From contig CAWDKL010000072.1 of assembly GCA_963802745.1 (NCBI GenBank), positions 40,244 to 104,243 on the forward strand: 64,000 bases of DNA, read 5' to 3'. The position numbers were made by a program, and so were the translations under genes. The notes beneath the pieces are model-generated. The model was not told the DNA's origin. It ran no database searches and saw only the letters and a program-made list of their open reading frames with translations. Positions 61,840-64,000 of this stretch are shown in pieces. Origin of the DNA: JAJPKK01 sp963802745 (lineage in GTDB: Bacteria; Pseudomonadota; Alphaproteobacteria; Rhizobiales; Xanthobacteraceae). The number at the start of each line of letters is the position of its first letter. Within the stretch, counting starts at the first letter, position 1.

Positions 61840-63809
61840 CTTGCTACCAAGGAAACAGGTCAGGACGCAGCCACCGCAGCAGCGAAAATAGCCGCACCCC
61901 AGGCCCAGCGCGGCGGCGAAAATATGGCCCATCGCCCTGACGGCCGGGCTGCCGAGGAAACTTGGCCCACGCTTCGCGGCCTTCCGGCGGGGGACAAACG
62001 GGGTTTGGGGCGACGCCGTGTCCGCAGCTCCCGGCGGCAAGAAGACCGGCGTGGCGGGGACCTCGGGCTGCGTCGGCATGGCGGCGGCCGACCAGGGCGA
62101 GGCGGTCGCGGCGGGGGTGGAAGCAAGCGGCGGCAGCGTCACGCCCAGCGGCAGGGGCGCCGAGAGCGTCGGTGGCAGGGCCATGGGGGCCGCCTGCTGC
62201 GGACCGGCCAGGATGCCGGACGAGCCCGCGGTCGCCGTCGGCGCCGGCCCGGCCAGCGACTCGTGGACGGCCACCTCGAAGACGTCGAACCCCGCGGCAG
62301 CCGAGACGGGCGCCTTCCAGCGGGCGATCCCCCGCGCCGCTGAGTCCACCTCGCGCTCCAGGGCCAACTCGGCCTGGTGATGCGTCCCCGGCACCATCGC
62401 CCGCACGCTCAGCCGGCCGTTGGTCGCATACTCGAAGGTGATTTCGACCGGCCAGGCCTTGGGCAGCCCGACGGGCAGGTCGCGGACCACGGTCCGGCCA
62501 ATGGCGGTACACTCGCCCGGCAACGTGCTTTCCCCTCCAACACCTTAACGACGATGGATTGCTGTCCTTCCGACTTGGTCATGAAGCGTTCCGTGCGCCG
62601 TGGCGGGCAGGGGCGTGTTGCGGGGGATGAGGATGATGTTGGTCTTGCGGAGGGTCTCCGGTTCGATGCCTTCGATGCCCAGGCTGTGGGCATTGACGTT
62701 GGTCACCGCGAAGGTAGCGGCGGGGCCCTCCGCCTCCGCGGCCAGCACGTGGCCGGCATACAAGGCGGCGCCGCGGGCGACGGCCTCGTCGGGATTGACC
62801 GTGCGGTCCGGTTCGATGCCGGTGAGCTTCTGCAACATGTGCACGACCATGGGCATGGCGTGGAACCGCCCACCAGGAGGATGCGGTTGACGTCCTTCCA
62901 CTCCAGCGCGCGGCGGAGAGCAGTTGCCGCGAGGTGTAGGCCGTCCGCTCCAGCAGATCGGCGGTCATCTCCTCGAACTGCTCGCGGAGGACGGCCACCT
63001 CGACCGCCCGGCCCGCGTACTCGACGCGGACCGACGCGCGGCTCGGCGCTGAGGGCGTGCTTGGCCTCCATCACGGTCTGGTAGAGGCGGTTCAAGGCGG
63101 CGGGATCGTCGCGGGGATCGAGCTGGTGCTGCGCGGAAGACGTCGCCGACGTGATCGAGCAGCCGCCGGTCCCAGTCGTGGCCGCCAATTGCACGTCGCC
63201 GTCGGTGGCCAGGGTTTGGACCTTGCCGGCGGCGAGTTTCAGCAACGTGACGTCGAAGGTCCCGCCGCCCAGGTCGTAGACCATGACGGTGAGCTGCTCC
63301 TTGGGCACCCCGGCGGAGGACAGGTAGCCCAGGGCCTCGCCGAAGGCCAGGGCGGCAGCGGTCGGCTCGTTGACGATGTCGATGATCCGCAGCCCCGCCA
63401 TCTCGCCGGCGTCGGCGGTGGCCTTGCGGCGCGGCTCGTCGAAATAGGCGGGCACGGTAATGACCGTCGCGGCGTCGGGCCCCACCGCGGCGGTCGCGTC
63501 GAGCTTCAGCTTTCGCAGGATGCAGGCCTGGATCACCTCCGGCGGCAGCCGCTGGCCGTGGATGGGGTGGCTGTAGAAGGGGGCCCCCATGTCGCGCTTC
63601 ACCCATTCGGCCACCAGGTCGGGCTGGGTGCTCGCGGCAGTACGGGGCTTTGCCACCACCACCTCTTGCGGGCCGAAGAGCACGATGCTGGGGGTGAGCA
63701 ATTCCCCCTCGGCGTTGCGGATCATGACGCTGCGGCCCGACTCGTCCAGGCAAGCCATGGCCGAGTTGGTCGTGCCCAGGTCAATTCCGACCGCCTTCTG
63801 CCCGCTCAT
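61837..63809 (-). CDS. Hsp70-family protein with C-terminal membrane segment, frameshifted
   Basis: The N-terminus MSGQKAVGIDLGTTNSAM is Hsp70. Then TVITVPAYFDEPRRKATADA, IIDIVNEPTAAALAFGEALG, TVMVYDLGGGTFDVTLLKLA and NAHSLGIEGIEPETLRKTNI. After the substrate domain comes a Pro/Ala-rich linker (PQQAAPMALPPTLSAPLPLG) and the end AMGHIFAAALGLGCGYFRCC followed by GGCVLTCFLGSK, a hydrophobic Cys-rich segment likely to be membrane-associated. From 62,523 on the frame is intact. Shifts lie near 63,185, 63,135, 63,040, 62,925, 62,865, 62,595 and 62,530. Upstream TTG is less likely than this ATG. Confidence 0.83.
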
Positions 63810-63879
63810 CAACGCCCATCCTCTCCTCGGATATCGACTTTATCATGGATCGGGGGCGGGCTCGGGCCGGACAAAGACG

Positions 63880-63986
63880 GCGAGCCGCGGGGTTTATCCC
63901 GCGGTTACGTAGCGTCCCAAAACCGCCGGGATGAACCTCGGCGGCTCGCTTGCTCCGCAAAAGCGCCCAAACCGCCGGATAAACCC
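63880..63986. repeat. GCCGCGGGGTTTATCCCGCGG family repeats, second set
   Basis: Palindrome GCCGCGGGGTTTATCCCGCGG, a facing copy CCGCCGGGATGAACCTCGGCGG and a partial third CCGCCGGATAAACCC. Same family as 35,025. It fills the end of the window after the Hsp70-like start. Confidence 0.7.
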
Positions 63987-64000
63987 TTAAGTTTACCCAC

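Overview
The window looks like a mosaic of at least three sources rather than one chromosome. Positions 1 to about 29,850 read as an alphaproteobacterium, probably Rhizobiales-like. The evidence is the lgt-midA-pgeF operon, a NodT-type efflux lipoprotein, DUF1254 and DUF2252 proteins, a PQQ dehydrogenase, and the ATGGCCGGG...CCCGGCCA palindrome common in Bradyrhizobium relatives. About 29,851-30,122 holds a 270-base internal piece of a heterodisulfide reductase subunit A gene with neither end. From about 30,123 to 64,000 the genes read as a planctomycete (Pirellulales-like): a four-ACT aspartate kinase, two groEL genes around groES, tandem Hsp70-like proteins, a MASE3-PAS-GAF hybrid kinase, and at least six families of short palindromic repeats. 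At each border an open coding sequence is cut, so I read the joins as assembly or scaffolding artefacts.

Alphaproteobacterial part: partial typA (1-1332); a secreted unknown; an outer-membrane efflux lipoprotein; a cupin and PQQ-dehydrogenase set (4.5-7.6 kb); lgt-midA-pgeF (8.1-10.8 kb); a vanadium-haloperoxidase-like protein; a small histidine kinase; a lone eutA; hicBA with a broken toxin; a NhaP2-type antiporter; an NHL-repeat protein; a MazEF-like pair; a tartrate dehydrogenase preceded by a copy of its own 5' end and a 184-bp repeat element; DUF2252 and DUF1254 proteins with a divergent AraC regulator; a decayed DUF433/DUF5615 pair; UPF0158, YqgE-like and diheme cytochrome c genes.

Planctomycete part: M16 peptidase (cut), rlmI, lysC, a bifunctional nuclease, valS, brnTA, cimA, an MNT/HEPN pair, ftsK, a three-gene WD40-type operon, then the chaperone region yacG-fmdB-grpE-dnaJ-groEL-groES-groEL. 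A strong sigma-54-type promoter lies ahead of the first groEL. After these come a hybrid histidine kinase, an M20/M42 peptidase, a deoxyribosyltransferase-like gene and two tandem Hsp70-like genes. One of the Hsp70-like proteins ends in a Cys-rich putative membrane segment.

Single-base frameshifts interrupt most long genes after 30 kb and at least five before it. They often lie in homopolymers, in housekeeping genes that must work, and are undone by one base, so most are probably sequence errors. Protein ends given for these genes are reconstructions across frames. I saw no rRNA, tRNA, CRISPR array, transposase or prophage.
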